Shown: positions 1 through 11,720 of the stretch, in pieces
Numbering within the stretch: position 1 is the stretch's first letter
How the letters are laid out: every line of letters begins with the position of its first letter
NCBI RefSeq assembly: GCF_003001955.1
Contig: NZ_PVNH01000003.1
Location: 124,001-188,000 of the forward strand
Direction: 5' to 3'
DNA length: 64,000 nucleotides
Origin: Prauserella shujinwangii
Lineage (GTDB): Bacteria > Actinomycetota > Actinomycetes > Mycobacteriales > Pseudonocardiaceae
Translations under genes and position numbers: made by a program
The notes under the pieces: model-generated
Told to the model about the DNA's origin: nothing
The model's input: the letters and a program-made list of their open reading frames with translations, nothing else
The model's database searches: none

Positions 1-160
1 CGCGGTGGTGGCCGGGGCGATCGTCACGGCGCTGCTCGCGGTGACCCTCGACCTGCTGCTCGCCGGGGCACAGCGGGTCGTACTGCCGAAGGGCGTGCGC
101 CTGGCGACCGGAACGGGGCCGTCCGCCGCCGCGGAGCCGACCCGGGAGGTGACCGCATGA
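1..160 (+). CDS. Osmoprotectant ABC transporter permease, C-terminal end (partial)
   Basis: Only the last 52 codons are inside the window. The reading frame is open from base 2 to a TGA at 158-160. It encodes a hydrophobic segment (AIVTALLAVTLDLLLAGAQR) followed by a short basic, then hydrophilic tail, which fits the last membrane helix of an OpuB/ProW-type glycine betaine, choline or carnitine permease. The ATGA overlap with the next gene, which encodes a binding protein of the same transport class, supports the assignment. The functional call rests mainly on this neighbour because so little of the protein is visible. Confidence 0.6.
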   Translation, partial: AVVAGAIVTALLAVTLDLLLAGAQRVVLPKGVRLATGTGPSAAAEPTREVTA

Positions 161-1167
161 GCCCGTCGCCGACCGCACCCAATGTGGCTTTCGGTGCGTT
201 CGACGCACCCGGTGCCGCATTCGGTGCGTTCAACGCACCCGCTGTGGCATTGGGGACATCGTGGCGGCGCTGGTGGGGCCGGCGGCGGGTGCCCGCGCTG
301 CTGGCCGTGCTGGCGCTGCTGCTCTCCGCGTGCGCGAACCCGATGCGGGGCGGCGCCGAGGGCGGCCCTTCCGGCGAGATCGTCATCGGCGCGTCCGACG
401 TGGGGGAGAGCCTGCTGCTCGCGCACATCTACGCGGGCGCGTTGCGCGAGGCCGGTGCCGGCAACGTGACGGTCCACCCGCCGGTCGGCGGCCGCGAGGT
501 GGTGGTGCGGGCGCTGCGCGACCGTTCGCTGTCGCTCGTGCCCGAGTACAGCGGCAACCTGCTGCGCCACTTCGCCGAGGACACCACGGCCACGACGTCC
601 GGTGAGGTGTACGCCGAGCTGCGGCGGGTGCTGCCCCGGGAGTTCGAGGTGCTGGAGCAGGCGCCGGCCCAGGACACCGACGTGCTCGTCGTGCGGCGCG
701 ACCTCGCGCGGCAGGGGGTGCGCACGATCTCCGACCTGGCACCGCTGTGTGGCGACCTGGTGTTCGGCGGCCCCGGCCAGTGGGCGGACCGCTGGCGGGC
801 GCGGATCAAGGAGCTCTACGGCTGCGAGTTCAAGCGGATCACGGTGACCGACACGGGCGGCCCGGTCACCGTGGCGGCGCTGCGGTCGGGGAAGATCCAG
901 GTGGCGGACCTGTTCAGCACCTCGGCGACGATCGAGAACAACGGGTTCGTCCCGCTCGAGGACGACAAGAACATGTTCCCGGCCCAGAACATCGTGCCGC
1001 TCGCCGCGCGCGGTGTGCTCTCCGCGCGGCACAAGGAGGCGCTGAATGCCGTGTCGGCCGTGCTGACCACCGAGAAGCTGACGCGGCTCAACGTCGAGTT
1101 CACCGAGGAGAAGCGGCACCCGGTCGACATCGCCGAGGACTTCCTGCGCGGGAACGGGCTGGCCTGA
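157..1167 (+). CDS. Osmoprotectant (glycine betaine/choline-type) ABC transporter substrate-binding lipoprotein
   Basis: This 336-residue protein matches the OpuBC/ProX-like family that captures quaternary-amine osmolytes outside the membrane. The ATG overlaps the upstream permease stop (ATGA) and has a strong Shine-Dalgarno GGGAGGT at 144-150. The signal peptide is odd. Residues 1-6 are followed by about 27 residues (7-33, with the repeated motif AFGAF-D/N-AP) that are the in-frame translation of an intergenic-type DNA repeat. The real basic n-region (RRWWGRRR) and the hydrophobic core come only after that, ending in the lipobox LLSAC. The mature part carries typical motifs such as SGEIVIGASDVGES, VPEYSGNLL and ADLFSTSATIENN. 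A start downstream of the repeat (for example GTG 244) has no visible ribosome site, so the repeat is probably translated. Confidence 0.85.
   Translation: MSPSPTAPNVAFGAFDAPGAAFGAFNAPAVALGTSWRRWWGRRRVPALLAVLALLLSACANPMRGGAEGGPSGEIVIGASDVGESLLLAHIYAGALREAGAGNVTVHPPVGGREVVVRALRDRSLSLVPEYSGNLLRHFAEDTTATTSGEVYAELRRVLPREFEVLEQAPAQDTDVLVVRRDLARQGVRTISDLAPLCGDLVFGGPGQWADRWRARIKELYGCEFKRITVTDTGGPVTVAALRSGKIQVADLFSTSATIENNGFVPLEDDKNMFPAQNIVPLAARGVLSARHKEALNAVSAVLTTEKLTRLNVEFTEEKRHPVDIAEDFLRGNGLA
176..256 (+). repeat. Family D palindromic repeat, exapted as coding sequence
   Basis: This 81-bp segment begins CACCCAATGTGGC, ends TGTGGCATTGGGGA, and contains two tandem hairpins GGTGCGTT-N-ACGCACC. It is the same element type found between genes at 32896-32948 and 43084-43164. 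Here it lies inside the signal-peptide region of the lipoprotein gene, in frame and without stops, and encodes residues 7-33. Confidence 0.75.
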
Positions 1168-1338
1168 CCAGCAAGCCCGGAGGTCCACCTACTTTCGGGT
1201 CGAACCGTTCGGGTGCTTCACGTCGTGGAATGTCGGTTTATTACCGCCTGCGTCCGGAAAACGCAAGATCTACCTTCGGGTGGTTCCTCTCTCTACCGTC
1301 TGGTCCCACGTTCACCGGAACGGGTAGGAGGAGAAGCC

Positions 1339-2901
<1,563 letters not shown>

Positions 2902-2908
2902 CCCCCGT

Positions 2909-2965
2909 CTGCCATGAGTGGCCCGTTACTGGCACATTTCGCCAGTAACGGGCCACTCATGGCAG
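2909..2965. repeat. Family B palindrome, perfect 25-bp arms (bidirectional terminator-like)
   Basis: Left arm 2909-2933 and right arm 2941-2965 are perfect reverse complements (CTGCCATGAGTGGCCCGTTA and so on) around the 7-base loop ACATTTC. It lies between the convergent protease and kgd genes, 14 bases before the kgd stop, where a two-way terminator would be expected. A degenerate copy of the same sequence is at 30158-30215. Confidence 0.85.
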
Positions 2966-2978
2966 TAGCGGCGGTGGG

Positions 2979-5900
2979 TTACTGGAAGGCCTTGTCGATG
3001 ATGGCCTTCTGCTCCACCTCGTGGACCTTCGACGAGCCCGCGGACGGGGCGGCCATCGGCCTGCGGGCCACCACCTGCAGCCCGGCGAACGTCTCCGGCA
3101 GCCTGCGCGGCAGGTTGAGCCCGAAGAACGGCCACGCGCCCTGGTTCTCCGGCTCCTCCTGCACCCAGGTGAGCCCCCGGGAGTTCGGGTACCGCTCCAC
3201 CGCCGCCCTGAGCTTCTTCTTCGGCAGCGGGTAGTACTGCTCGACACGGACGAGCGCGATGTCGTCGATCTCCCGCTTGGTCCGCTCGGCCAGCAGCTCC
3301 CAGTACATCTTGCCGGAGGTGAGCAGCACCTTCCGCACCTTGCCCGGGTCGACGCTCTCGTCGTCGATCACCGAGAGGAACTTCGACTGCTCGGTGAAGT
3401 CCTCGACCGAGGACTTCACGTTCTTGTCCCTCAGCAGCCGCTTCGGCGTGAACACCACCAGCGGCCGGTTCACGCCGTCGAGGGCGTGCCTGCGGAGCAG
3501 GTGGAAGTAGTTCGCCGGGGTGGACGGCATCGACACGGTCATCGAGCCCTCGGCGCACAGCTGCAGGAACCGCTCGATCCGGCCGGAGGTGTGGTCGGGT
3601 CCCTGGCCCTCGTGGCCGTGCGGCAGCAGCAGCACGACGTCGGAGAGCTGGCCCCACTTGGCCTCGCCGGACGAGATGTACTCGTCGATCACGGTCTGCG
3701 CGCCGTTGACGAAGTCACCGAACTGCGCCTCCCACATCACCAGCGCCTCGGAGTTGGCCACCGAGTAGCCGTACTCGAAGCCCACCGCCGCGTACTCGGA
3801 CAGCGCCGAGTCGTAGATCATCACGCGGCCCTGGTCGTCGGCGAGGTGCTGCAGCGGGGAGTACTCCTGGCCGGACTTGCGGTCTATCAGCACCGAGTGC
3901 CGCTGCGTGAACGTGCCACGCCGGGAGTCCTGCCCGGACAGCCGCACGAGCCTGCCCTCCAGCGCCAGCGAGCCGAACGCCAGCAGCTCGCCGAACGCCC
4001 AGTCGATGCCGCCCTCGCGGGACATCTTCGCCCGCCGCTCCAGCACCGGCTTGACCCGCTGGTGCGGCGTGAAGCCCTCGGGCAGCTTGACGAAGGCGTC
4101 ACCGATGCGCTCGATCACCTCGCGGGAGACGGCCGTCGGCACCTTCGCGGGCACCTGCTGCTCCTCCTCGACCGAGGGGCTCGGCGCGATCGGGTGCTTC
4201 TCCAGCTCCCGCACCTCGTTGAACACGTGCTCGAGCTGGCTGGAGAAGTCGCGCAGCGCGGCCTCGGCCTCCTCGACCGAGATGTCGCCCCGGCCGATCA
4301 GCGACTCGGTGTAGGTCTTCCGGACGCTGCGCTTGGTGTCGATGATGTCGTACATGGCGGGCTGCGTCATCGACGGGTCGTCGCCCTCGTTGTGGCCGCG
4401 GCGGCGGTAGCAGATCATGTCGATCACGACGTCCTTGTTGAACGCCTGCCGGTAGTCCACGGCCAGCCGGGCCACCCAGTACGCCGCCTCGGGGTCGTCA
4501 CCGTTGACGTGGAAGATCGGCGCGCCGATCATCTTCGCCACGTCGGTGGCGTACTGCGAGGAGCGGGCGTGCTCGGGCGCGGTGGTGAAGCCCACCTGGT
4601 TGTTGATGATGACGTGCACGGTGCCGCCGGTGCGGTAGCCGCGCAGCAGTGCGAGGTTGAGCGTCTCGGCGACCACGCCCTGGCCGGCGAACGCGGCGTC
4701 GCCGTGCAGCAGCACCGGCAGCACCGAGAAGCCGCCGGACTCCTTCTCGCCCTTGTCGAGGATGTCCTGCTTGGCGCGCACGATGCCCTCGAGCACCGGG
4801 TCGACCGTCTCCAGGTGCGACGGGTTGGCCGTCAGCGACACCTTCGTCTCGCCGTCGCCGAACATGCGGAAGTACTTGCCCTCGGCGCCGAGGTGGTACT
4901 TCACGTCACCGGAGCCGTGCGCCTGGCCGGGGTCGAGGTTGCCCTCGAACTCCTGGAAGATCTGCGAGATCGGCTTGCCGACGATGTTGGCCAGCACGTT
5001 CAGCCTGCCCCGGTGCGGCATGCCGATGACGACCTCGTCGAGCTCGTGCTCGGCGGCCTTGTCCAGGACGGTGTCCAGCAGCGGGATCACCGTCTCGCCG
5101 CCCTCCAGCGAGAACCGCTTCTGCCCGACGTACTTGGTCTGCAGGAACGTCTCGAACGCCTCGGCCGCGTTGAGCTTGCTCAGCACGTACTTCTGCACCG
5201 AGGGCTCGGGCTTCTCGTGCGGCACCTCGACGCGGTCCTGGATCCAGCGCCGCTCGTCGGGGTCGAGGATGTGCGTGTACTCGACGCCGACCGTGCGGCA
5301 GTAGGAGTCGCGCAGCACGCCGAGCACGTCGCGCAGCTTCATCCGCTGCTGGCCCGCGAACCCGCCGACGGCGAACTCGCGGTCGAGGTCCCACAGCGTC
5401 AGGCCGTGGGACAGGATGTCGAGGTCCTCGTGCCGCCGCTGCCGGTAGTTCAGCGGGTCGGTGTCGGCCATCAGGTGGCCGCGCATGCGGTAGGCGTCGA
5501 TGAGCTCGAGCACCCGGGCGGTCTTGTCGATCTCGCCCTCGGGGATGTCCTCGACCCAGCGCACCGGCTCGTACGGCAGGCGCAGCGACGTGAAGATGTC
5601 GTCGTAGAAGCCGTCACCGCCGAGCAGCAGCCCGTGGATCCGCTTGAGGAACTCGCCGGACTCGGCGCCCTGGATGATGCGGTGGTCGTAGGTCGAGGTC
5701 AGCGTCATGATCTTGCTGACGCCCAGCTTGACGAGCGTCTGCTCGCTGGTGCCCTCGAACGCGGCCGGGTACTGCATCGCGCCGACGCCGATGATCGCGC
5801 CCTGGCCCGCCTGCAACCGCGGCACCGAGTGGTTGGTGCCGATGCCGCCCGGGTTGGTCAGCGAGATCGTGGTGCCCGCGAAGTCGTCGGCGGTGAGCTT

Positions 5901-6737
5901 GTTGTTGCGCGCCTTCCGGACGATGTCCTCGTAGGCCTGCCAGAACTGCAGGAACGACATGTTCTCGCAGTTCTTGATGGAGGCCACGACCAGCGTGCGC
6001 TGGCCGTCCTTGCCCTTCATGTCGATGGCGAGGCCGAGGTTGACGTGTTCCGGCGTGACCGCGTGTGGCTTGCCGTCGACCAGCTCGTAGTGCCGGTTCA
6101 TGTTCGGGAAGTCATGCAGCGCCCGGACCATGGCGTAGCCGATGAGGTGGGTGAACGAGATCTTCCCGCCGCGGGTGCGCCGGAGGTGGTTGTTGATGAC
6201 GATGCGGTTGTCCGCCATCAGCTTGGCCGGCACGGCGCGCACGCTCGTGGCGGTGGGGACGCTCAGCGAGACGTCCATGTTCTTGGCGATCGCGGCGGAC
6301 GCCCCGCGCAACGGCTTGCGCTCCGGCTCCTCGGCGGACGGCTTGGTCTCCTGCTTCGCGGCGGGCGCCTGCCTGGCGGGCGCCGCGGGCTTGGGCTCGG
6401 CCTTGGGAGTGGGTTGCGCGGGCTGCTGCGCCTGCTGCTTCGGCTGCGCCTGCCGCGGCTGGGCCTGCTCGGCCTGCTCCGCCTGTTCGGTCCGCTGAGC
6501 GGACTGCTGGGGACGTTCGGACGCGGACTTCGTGGTGGAGCTCTGCCCGTTGGGCGACGGGGCCCGCTCGGCGGTCGTGTCCGGCTTCTGTCGCGGAGCC
6601 TGCGTTGGCTTGAAGTCCGCGAAGAAGTCATGCCATGCGGCGTCTACTGAGGAAGGGTCGGCGAGGAACTGGTCGTACATCTCCTCGACGAGCCATTCGT
6701 TGGGGCCGAACTGTGACGCAGGGCTGCTGCTGGACAC
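2979..6737 (-). CDS. kgd: Multifunctional 2-oxoglutarate decarboxylase/dehydrogenase (E2-E1 fusion)
   Basis: This TCA-cycle enzyme uses thiamine diphosphate to decarboxylate 2-oxoglutarate. In actinobacteria it serves as the E1o component, fused to an E2-type acyltransferase domain. The 1252 residues fit Mycobacterium Kgd and Corynebacterium OdhA (about 1220-1230). In order: a short N-terminal segment ([18 protein letters not shown]), a Pro/Gln/Ala-rich linker (about 45-125), the acyltransferase core with DHRIIQG near residue 350, then the E1 part from about 380 with [13 protein letters not shown] and [13 protein letters not shown]. No lipoyl domain is present, as expected for the family. The start is GTG at 6737. 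In this group FHA protein GarA/OdhI controls activity, but that partner is outside the window. The gene stands alone. Confidence 0.95.
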   Translation of the reverse strand: MSSSSPASQFGPNEWLVEEMYDQFLADPSSVDAAWHDFFADFKPTQAPRQKPDTTAERAPSPNGQSSTTKSASERPQQSAQRTEQAEQAEQAQPRQAQPKQQAQQPAQPTPKAEPKPAAPARQAPAAKQETKPSAEEPERKPLRGASAAIAKNMDVSLSVPTATSVRAVPAKLMADNRIVINNHLRRTRGGKISFTHLIGYAMVRALHDFPNMNRHYELVDGKPHAVTPEHVNLGLAIDMKGKDGQRTLVVASIKNCENMSFLQFWQAYEDIVRKARNNKLTADDFAGTTISLTNPGGIGTNHSVPRLQAGQGAIIGVGAMQYPAAFEGTSEQTLVKLGVSKIMTLTSTYDHRIIQGAESGEFLKRIHGLLLGGDGFYDDIFTSLRLPYEPVRWVEDIPEGEIDKTARVLELIDAYRMRGHLMADTDPLNYRQRRHEDLDILSHGLTLWDLDREFAVGGFAGQQRMKLRDVLGVLRDSYCRTVGVEYTHILDPDERRWIQDRVEVPHEKPEPSVQKYVLSKLNAAEAFETFLQTKYVGQKRFSLEGGETVIPLLDTVLDKAAEHELDEVVIGMPHRGRLNVLANIVGKPISQIFQEFEGNLDPGQAHGSGDVKYHLGAEGKYFRMFGDGETKVSLTANPSHLETVDPVLEGIVRAKQDILDKGEKESGGFSVLPVLLHGDAAFAGQGVVAETLNLALLRGYRTGGTVHVIINNQVGFTTAPEHARSSQYATDVAKMIGAPIFHVNGDDPEAAYWVARLAVDYRQAFNKDVVIDMICYRRRGHNEGDDPSMTQPAMYDIIDTKRSVRKTYTESLIGRGDISVEEAEAALRDFSSQLEHVFNEVRELEKHPIAPSPSVEEEQQVPAKVPTAVSREVIERIGDAFVKLPEGFTPHQRVKPVLERRAKMSREGGIDWAFGELLAFGSLALEGRLVRLSGQDSRRGTFTQRHSVLIDRKSGQEYSPLQHLADDQGRVMIYDSALSEYAAVGFEYGYSVANSEALVMWEAQFGDFVNGAQTVIDEYISSGEAKWGQLSDVVLLLPHGHEGQGPDHTSGRIERFLQLCAEGSMTVSMPSTPANYFHLLRRHALDGVNRPLVVFTPKRLLRDKNVKSSVEDFTEQSKFLSVIDDESVDPGKVRKVLLTSGKMYWELLAERTKREIDDIALVRVEQYYPLPKKKLRAAVERYPNSRGLTWVQEEPENQGAWPFFGLNLPRRLPETFAGLQVVARRPMAAPSAGSSKVHEVEQKAIIDKAFQ

Positions 6738-6908
6738 GGCTTGGACTCGCCTCTATCCGTCTCGATCTGTGTTGTCCGATTACGCGCCTACCAGGCTAAC
6801 CCCCTCCCGTGAGGCAACGGCAGCGAACTGGGTCAACTGCCGGAACGGCCCTTTGGGATTTGTCACTGAATCGTTACAGCGGTCGATCCAGGTGACCGAG
6901 CGGTCGCC

Positions 6909-9900
6909 TCACCCGCCCTCGCCGAGCCGCCACAGCTTCGCGTAGTGGCCGTCCGCGGCGAGCAGTTCCGCGTGCGTGCCCGTCTCCACCACATGGCCGT
7001 GGTCGAGCACCACGATGCGGTCCGCGCGCGCGGCCGTGGCGAGCCGGTGCGCCACGACGAACGTCGTCCGGCGCGCCGCCAGCTGATCGGTCGCCCGCAG
7101 CACGGCCGTCTCGGTGGCCGGGTCGAGGGCGGCGGTCGCCTCGTCGAGCAGCAGCACGTCGGGATCCACCAGTTCCGCCCTGGCCAGTGCCACGAGCTGC
7201 CGCTGGCCCGCCGACAGTGCCCGGCCGCGCTCGCCGACCTGCTGGTGGAAACCGTGCGGCAGCGCCGCGATGCCCGGCAGCGCGCCCACCGCGCGCACGG
7301 CGGCCTCCACCTCGGCGTCGGTCGCCGAGGGCCGCCCGTAGCGCACGTTGTCGGCGACCGTGCCGGAGAACAGGTGCGCCTCCTGCGGTACCACGCCGAT
7401 CCGGGACCGCAGCCCGGGCAGGTCGTAGTCGCGCACGTCGACCCCGTCGAGGCGGACCGTGCCCGCCGTGGCGTCGTAGAACCGCGCGACCAGCTTCACC
7501 ACCGTGGACTTCCCCGCGCCCGTCGCCCCCACCAGCGCCACGGTCGTCCCGGCGGGCACGTGCAGGGACACGCCAGCCAGCGCGGGCACGTCCGTGCCGG
7601 GATAGGCGAAGTCGACGCCGGTCAGCTCGACCTCGCCGCGCAGCCGCTCCGGTACCGGCACCGGACGCTCCGGCTGCGGCACCGACGTCGGCGTGCGCAG
7701 CAGGTCACCGATCCGGCGCAGCCCGACCTTGGCCTGCTGGTAGCCGTCGAACACCGACGACAGCTGCTGCACCGGGGAGAAGAACAGGCCGAGGTACAAC
7801 ACGAACGCCAGCAGCACGCCCGGCGACAGCGTGCCGGCCGCGACCCGGTTGGCGCCCACCACCAGCACGATCGCCTCCGCGACACCGGAGAGCAGGGTGA
7901 CGAACGGGAAGTACGTCGCCACGTAACGTTGTGCCCGCAGCCGGGTGCGGCGGTAGGCGTCGCTGCGGTCGGCGAACGCCTGCGCCGAGCGTTCCTCCCG
8001 CGTGTACGCCTGGGCGACGCGCAGACCGGAGACGTTCTCCTGCATGTCGGCGTTGACGGCGCTGACCCGCTCGCGGGCCTCGGTGTAGGCGGCCGAGGCG
8101 AGCCTGCGGAAGATCACCGTGGCCACCAGCAGCACCGGCAGCACGGCCAGCGCGTACAGCGCCAGCCCGGGATCGGTGACGACCAGCGCGCCGCCGATCC
8201 CCGCGATCGTGACGACGCTGACCACGGCCGTGGCGAGGCCCGTCTGCAGGAATGACGACAACGCGTCGACATCCGTGGTCATCCGCGTCATGATCCGCCC
8301 GGACAGCTCGCGCTCGTAGTAGTCGAGGCCGAGCCGCTGCAGGTGCGCGTAGCTGCGTACCCGGAGCAGGTAGAGCACCGACTCGCCGGAGCGTGCCGTC
8401 AGCCGCGTCTGCACGGCGATGACGAGCCAGTCGACGGCGATCACGAGCACGCCGATCGCGGCGGTGAGCAGCACGACCGACGCCGCGCCGGTCCGCACGC
8501 CGTCGTCGACGCCCCGCTGGTAGAGCGCGGGCACGGCGATCGTGGCCAGCGCGTCCACCGCGACGAGCGCCACCACCAGCGCGAGCAGGCCCCGCACCGG
8601 CCGCAGCAGGCGGGCCAGCCGGAACCGCGGATCCGGCGCGGTCGGGTCCGCGTCGCCGAGCCGGGGCTCGTCCGTGGCGGGCGGCAGCCGCCGCACCCGG
8701 TCCAGCAGCTCGGGCGTCGGGGGCAGGTCGAGCGAGGCCCGGCCGCCGGGGCCGCCACCCGGGCTGGCGGCGCGGGCCGCGGAGGGGGAGCGGTGCGCGG
8801 CCGACTCGGCGAGTTCGCCCACGTCGTCGCGGGCGCCCTCGTCCGGCCACAGCTCGGGAGTGACGCCCGAGGCGTCGCGCCCGGACTCGTGGTGCCGCCG
8901 GACCTGCTCGACATCGTCGCCGGGCCCGGCGAGCAGGTCACGGAACAGCCCGCAGCGCGCGGTCAGCTCGTCCGCGGTGCCGACGTCCACCACCCGGCCT
9001 GCGTCCAGGACCGCGATCCGGTCGGCCAGCGCCAGCGTGGAGCGCCGGTGCGCGATCAGGATCGTCGTCCGCGTCCGGGTGACCGCGCGCAGCGTGTCGT
9101 GGATCGCCGCCTCGGTCACCGTGTCCACGGCGGACGTGGCGTCGTCGAGCACGAGCACGCGCGGGTCGGTGAGCAGGGCCCTGGCCAGCCCGACACGCTG
9201 CCGTTGCCCGCCGGACAGGGTCAGGCCGCGCTCGCCGACGAGCGTGTCGTAGCCGTCGGGCAGCGCCATGATGAAGTCGTGCGCCTCGGCGGCCCTGGCC
9301 GCGGCGACCACCTCCTCGTCGCCGGCGTCCGGCCTGCCGTAGGCGATGTTGTCCCGCACCGAGGTGGAGAACAGGAACGCCTCCTCGAACACCACGCCGA
9401 TGGCGCGGCGGAGGTCGGCCAGGCGCAGCTCCCGGATGTCGGACGAGGCACCGGGAGGTCCGATGTGGACCGAACCCTCGTGCGGATCGTAGAACCGGGG
9501 CAGCAGCAGCGAGATCGTGGACTTGCCCGAGCCCGCCGTGCCCACCAGCGCCAGCGTCTCGCCCGGCCGGGCGTGCAGCGACATGCCGTCGAGCACGGGC
9601 TCGGACCGCGTGTAGCCGAACCGTACGTTCTCCAGCCGCACCTCCAGCGGGCCGTCCGGCAGCGGCCGCGCGTCCGGCCGCTCACGGACCTCGGGCTGCG
9701 CGTCGATGAGCTCGTGCACCCGCTCGGCCCCGGCCCGGGTGAGCTGGGCCTGCACGACGAGGCTCGCCAGCATCCGCGCCGGGCCGATGAGCGCGGAGAC
9801 GTACGTCGCGAAGGCGAGGAACGTGCCGAGGGTGATCTCCCCGCGCAGCGCCAGGATGCCGCCCGCGGCCAGCACGGCGACCTGACCGGCGGCGGGCAGC

Positions 9901-10712
9901 GCCGACGTGGTGGCCGTCGGCACCGCGGAAAGGCGCGCCGAGCGCAGCCGCTCCGCGAACAGCCTGCGCGCGGTGGCCGCGAGCCGGTTCACCTCACGCG
10001 CCTCCTGCCCGAAGCCCTTCACCACGCGCACGCCGGTGACGGTCTCCTCCACCTGCTGTGCGACGTCCGCCGCCCGCTGCTGCGCCGACCACGTGGCGGG
10101 GAAGAGCCTGCGGCGGCTGCTCGCGACCACGATCGCCACGGCGGGCGCCACCACGAGCGCGATCAGCGTGAGCAGCGGCGACAGCCACAGCATCGCCCCG
10201 AGCGCGAGGACGGCGTAGATCACCGACCCCGCCGAGAGCGGCACCTGCATGAGCACGCCCGTCACAAGCTGCAGGTCGGTGATCGCGCGGGAGACCACCT
10301 GCCCGGTGCGCAGCGAGTCCTGCTTGCCGCCGTCCAGCCGGGACACCGCGCCGAACACCGCGCGCCGCAGGTCGTGCTGGACGTCCAGGGCGAGCCTGCC
10401 GCCCACGTAACGCCGGGCGAACGCGCTGCCGAACGCCAGCACCTGCAGCCCGACGAGCCCGGCGGCGAGCCAGCCGAGGTTCGCCGTCCGTCCCGCGACG
10501 GCGTCGTCGACGGCCGTCTTCACCAGCAGCGGGGTGGCGGCCTGGAAGCCCACGCCGACCATCGCGGCGCCGAGCGAGAGCAGGACGAGCACGGGGTGCC
10601 GCCAGCACGCGGCGGCCAGCCTGCGGATCCAGCCGGCCCGCTGCGGTCCGGTCCCGCCCGTTCCCGGTGGTTCTGCCGTCTGGTCGCGGGTGCGTGCGGG
10701 AGCGGTGGTCAC
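6909..10712 (-). CDS. Double-length ABC exporter (TMD-NBD-TMD-NBD)
   Basis: The 1267 residues form two complete exporter halves in one chain. Each half has a six-helix membrane domain followed by a nucleotide-binding domain. NBD1 has Walker A GTAGSGKST (about residue 390), signature LSGGQRQRVGLARAL and Walker B VLVLDDATSAVD. NBD2 has Walker A GATGAGKST (about 1060), signature LSAGQRQLVALARAE and Walker B VLLLDEATAALD. NBD1 therefore has Asp in place of the catalytic Glu, while NBD2 keeps Glu. This is the pattern of heterodimeric exporters with one degenerate ATP site. The substrate cannot be read from the sequence; drug or lipid export is usual for this class. The start is GTG 10712 with GGAGGG just upstream. 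It is transcribed away from the neighbouring ABC operon's 3' palindrome. Confidence 0.9.
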   Translation of the reverse strand: MTTAPARTRDQTAEPPGTGGTGPQRAGWIRRLAAACWRHPVLVLLSLGAAMVGVGFQAATPLLVKTAVDDAVAGRTANLGWLAAGLVGLQVLAFGSAFARRYVGGRLALDVQHDLRRAVFGAVSRLDGGKQDSLRTGQVVSRAITDLQLVTGVLMQVPLSAGSVIYAVLALGAMLWLSPLLTLIALVVAPAVAIVVASSRRRLFPATWSAQQRAADVAQQVEETVTGVRVVKGFGQEAREVNRLAATARRLFAERLRSARLSAVPTATTSALPAAGQVAVLAAGGILALRGEITLGTFLAFATYVSALIGPARMLASLVVQAQLTRAGAERVHELIDAQPEVRERPDARPLPDGPLEVRLENVRFGYTRSEPVLDGMSLHARPGETLALVGTAGSGKSTISLLLPRFYDPHEGSVHIGPPGASSDIRELRLADLRRAIGVVFEEAFLFSTSVRDNIAYGRPDAGDEEVVAAARAAEAHDFIMALPDGYDTLVGERGLTLSGGQRQRVGLARALLTDPRVLVLDDATSAVDTVTEAAIHDTLRAVTRTRTTILIAHRRSTLALADRIAVLDAGRVVDVGTADELTARCGLFRDLLAGPGDDVEQVRRHHESGRDASGVTPELWPDEGARDDVGELAESAAHRSPSAARAASPGGGPGGRASLDLPPTPELLDRVRRLPPATDEPRLGDADPTAPDPRFRLARLLRPVRGLLALVVALVAVDALATIAVPALYQRGVDDGVRTGAASVVLLTAAIGVLVIAVDWLVIAVQTRLTARSGESVLYLLRVRSYAHLQRLGLDYYERELSGRIMTRMTTDVDALSSFLQTGLATAVVSVVTIAGIGGALVVTDPGLALYALAVLPVLLVATVIFRRLASAAYTEARERVSAVNADMQENVSGLRVAQAYTREERSAQAFADRSDAYRRTRLRAQRYVATYFPFVTLLSGVAEAIVLVVGANRVAAGTLSPGVLLAFVLYLGLFFSPVQQLSSVFDGYQQAKVGLRRIGDLLRTPTSVPQPERPVPVPERLRGEVELTGVDFAYPGTDVPALAGVSLHVPAGTTVALVGATGAGKSTVVKLVARFYDATAGTVRLDGVDVRDYDLPGLRSRIGVVPQEAHLFSGTVADNVRYGRPSATDAEVEAAVRAVGALPGIAALPHGFHQQVGERGRALSAGQRQLVALARAELVDPDVLLLDEATAALDPATETAVLRATDQLAARRTTFVVAHRLATAARADRIVVLDHGHVVETGTHAELLAADGHYAKLWRLGEGG

Positions 10713-10764
10713 GCCCTCCAGGCTATGGCCGGTGCCGACAGGACGCGCCGGGTGCGTGCCTGGT

Positions 10765-10820
10765 CACCTCTCGTGAGTGTTTTCCGTGGTTAGAACCACG
10801 TTTCTCACTCACGAGGGGTG
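10765..10820. repeat. Family A palindrome (CTCGTGAGTG type)
   Basis: Arms 10765-10791 and 10794-10820 are near-perfect reverse complements built on CTCGTGAGTG and CCGTGGTT, with a four-base mismatch bubble. It lies 10 bases beyond the stop of the ABC permease gene (10830), in the expected terminator position. Other copies are at 19166, 34434, 47202 and 62579. Confidence 0.8.
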
Positions 10821-10829
10821 ACCCCGCGG

Positions 10830-11720
10830 TCAGGTGATGTCGCGGCGCTGGTTGGCGGCCCACCCGGCGAGGAAGAACACCATCGTCCAGGCGAGGAAGA
10901 TCGCCGCCGAGACCCACCAGGCGAAGGCCCCCGGCGCGCCCGCCGTGTACTGCAGCAGCCACTGCAGGTCCTCGTCCAGCTCGCCCGGCACGGAAAGGCC
11001 CGCCGCGCCGAACGCCTCCGCGCCGATCGCCCCGACGATGCCGTTCAACGTGCCGTTCGGCAGCACGCCGCCCAGCCACGTGATGTCCAGCCAGCCGAAG
11101 CTGACGAACACCAGGACGTTCTCCACGATGAGCATCCAGATGGTGAGCGTGATCACGCTGCCGACCACGCTGTTCCACACCGCGCCGACACCGATGCCGA
11201 AGAGGGTGGCCAGCACGGTCGCGAGGATCCCCGCGCCCAGCACGCCGAGCCACTGGCCCGCGGTGGGCAGTCCGCGCTCGTCTACGGTGAGCACCGTGCC
11301 CAGGCTCGCGGCGCCGACGATGACCAGGCCGTAGATCGCGCCGAACCCGATGTAGGTGAGCATCTTCGCGGTCAGCGCCGAGCCGCGGTTGGGCGCGGTG
11401 AGGAACGTGGTCGTGATCGTCTTCTTGCTGTACTCGCCCGCGAGCGCGAAAACGCCGAAGATGATCGGGAAGATCGTGCCGATGTTCACGCCGTGCGCGA
11501 GCGCGAGCAGCCCCACGGGCAGCTCACCGAGCGAGATGCCGAGCAGCCCGGCCAGCTCCCGCGCGTCGGAGCTGCCGAGGTAGTCGTTGAGGTCGTTGGT
11601 GATCGCCCCCCAGAACAGGGCGAACGCGAGCGCGAACGCCACCGAGGGGATGAGCAGGATCCACCAGCTCTTCGTGGTGATGATCTTGCGGGACTCCGCC
11701 TTCACGAGGTTGCCCATCAT
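10830..11720 (-). CDS. ABC-2-type transporter permease
   Basis: The protein is about 296 residues, starting at MMGNLVKAESRKIITTKSWW. The open frame continues upstream, but that part is a shadow of the ATPase gene. ATG 11720 overlaps the ATPase stop as ATGA, and GGGGAGG lies 7 bases upstream. It has a cytoplasmic N-terminus followed by about six hydrophobic segments with an extracellular loop after the first (TNDLNDYLGSSDAREL). This is typical of the membrane partner of single-ATPase drug, bacteriocin or Na+ exporters. With the upstream ATPase it forms a two-gene transporter. The substrate is unknown. Confidence 0.88.
   Translation of the reverse strand: MMGNLVKAESRKIITTKSWWILLIPSVAFALAFALFWGAITNDLNDYLGSSDARELAGLLGISLGELPVGLLALAHGVNIGTIFPIIFGVFALAGEYSKKTITTTFLTAPNRGSALTAKMLTYIGFGAIYGLVIVGAASLGTVLTVDERGLPTAGQWLGVLGAGILATVLATLFGIGVGAVWNSVVGSVITLTIWMLIVENVLVFVSFGWLDITWLGGVLPNGTLNGIVGAIGAEAFGAAGLSVPGELDEDLQWLLQYTAGAPGAFAWWVSAAIFLAWTMVFFLAGWAANQRRDIT

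Noticed and set aside
244-252. Start codon downstream of the repeat in the osmoprotectant lipoprotein (GTG 244 or TTG 250)
   Set aside because: No ribosome site precedes them, and ATG 157 has a strong one; the option is kept only as a test.
1213-1338. ATG 1213 as the protease start
   Set aside because: The added 42 residues are not a signal peptide, while TTG 1339 has AGGAGGAG and a clean signal sequence.
3021-6650. Plus-strand open frame of 1209 codons opposite kgd
   Set aside because: It is the reverse-frame shadow of kgd; no recognisable protein motif.
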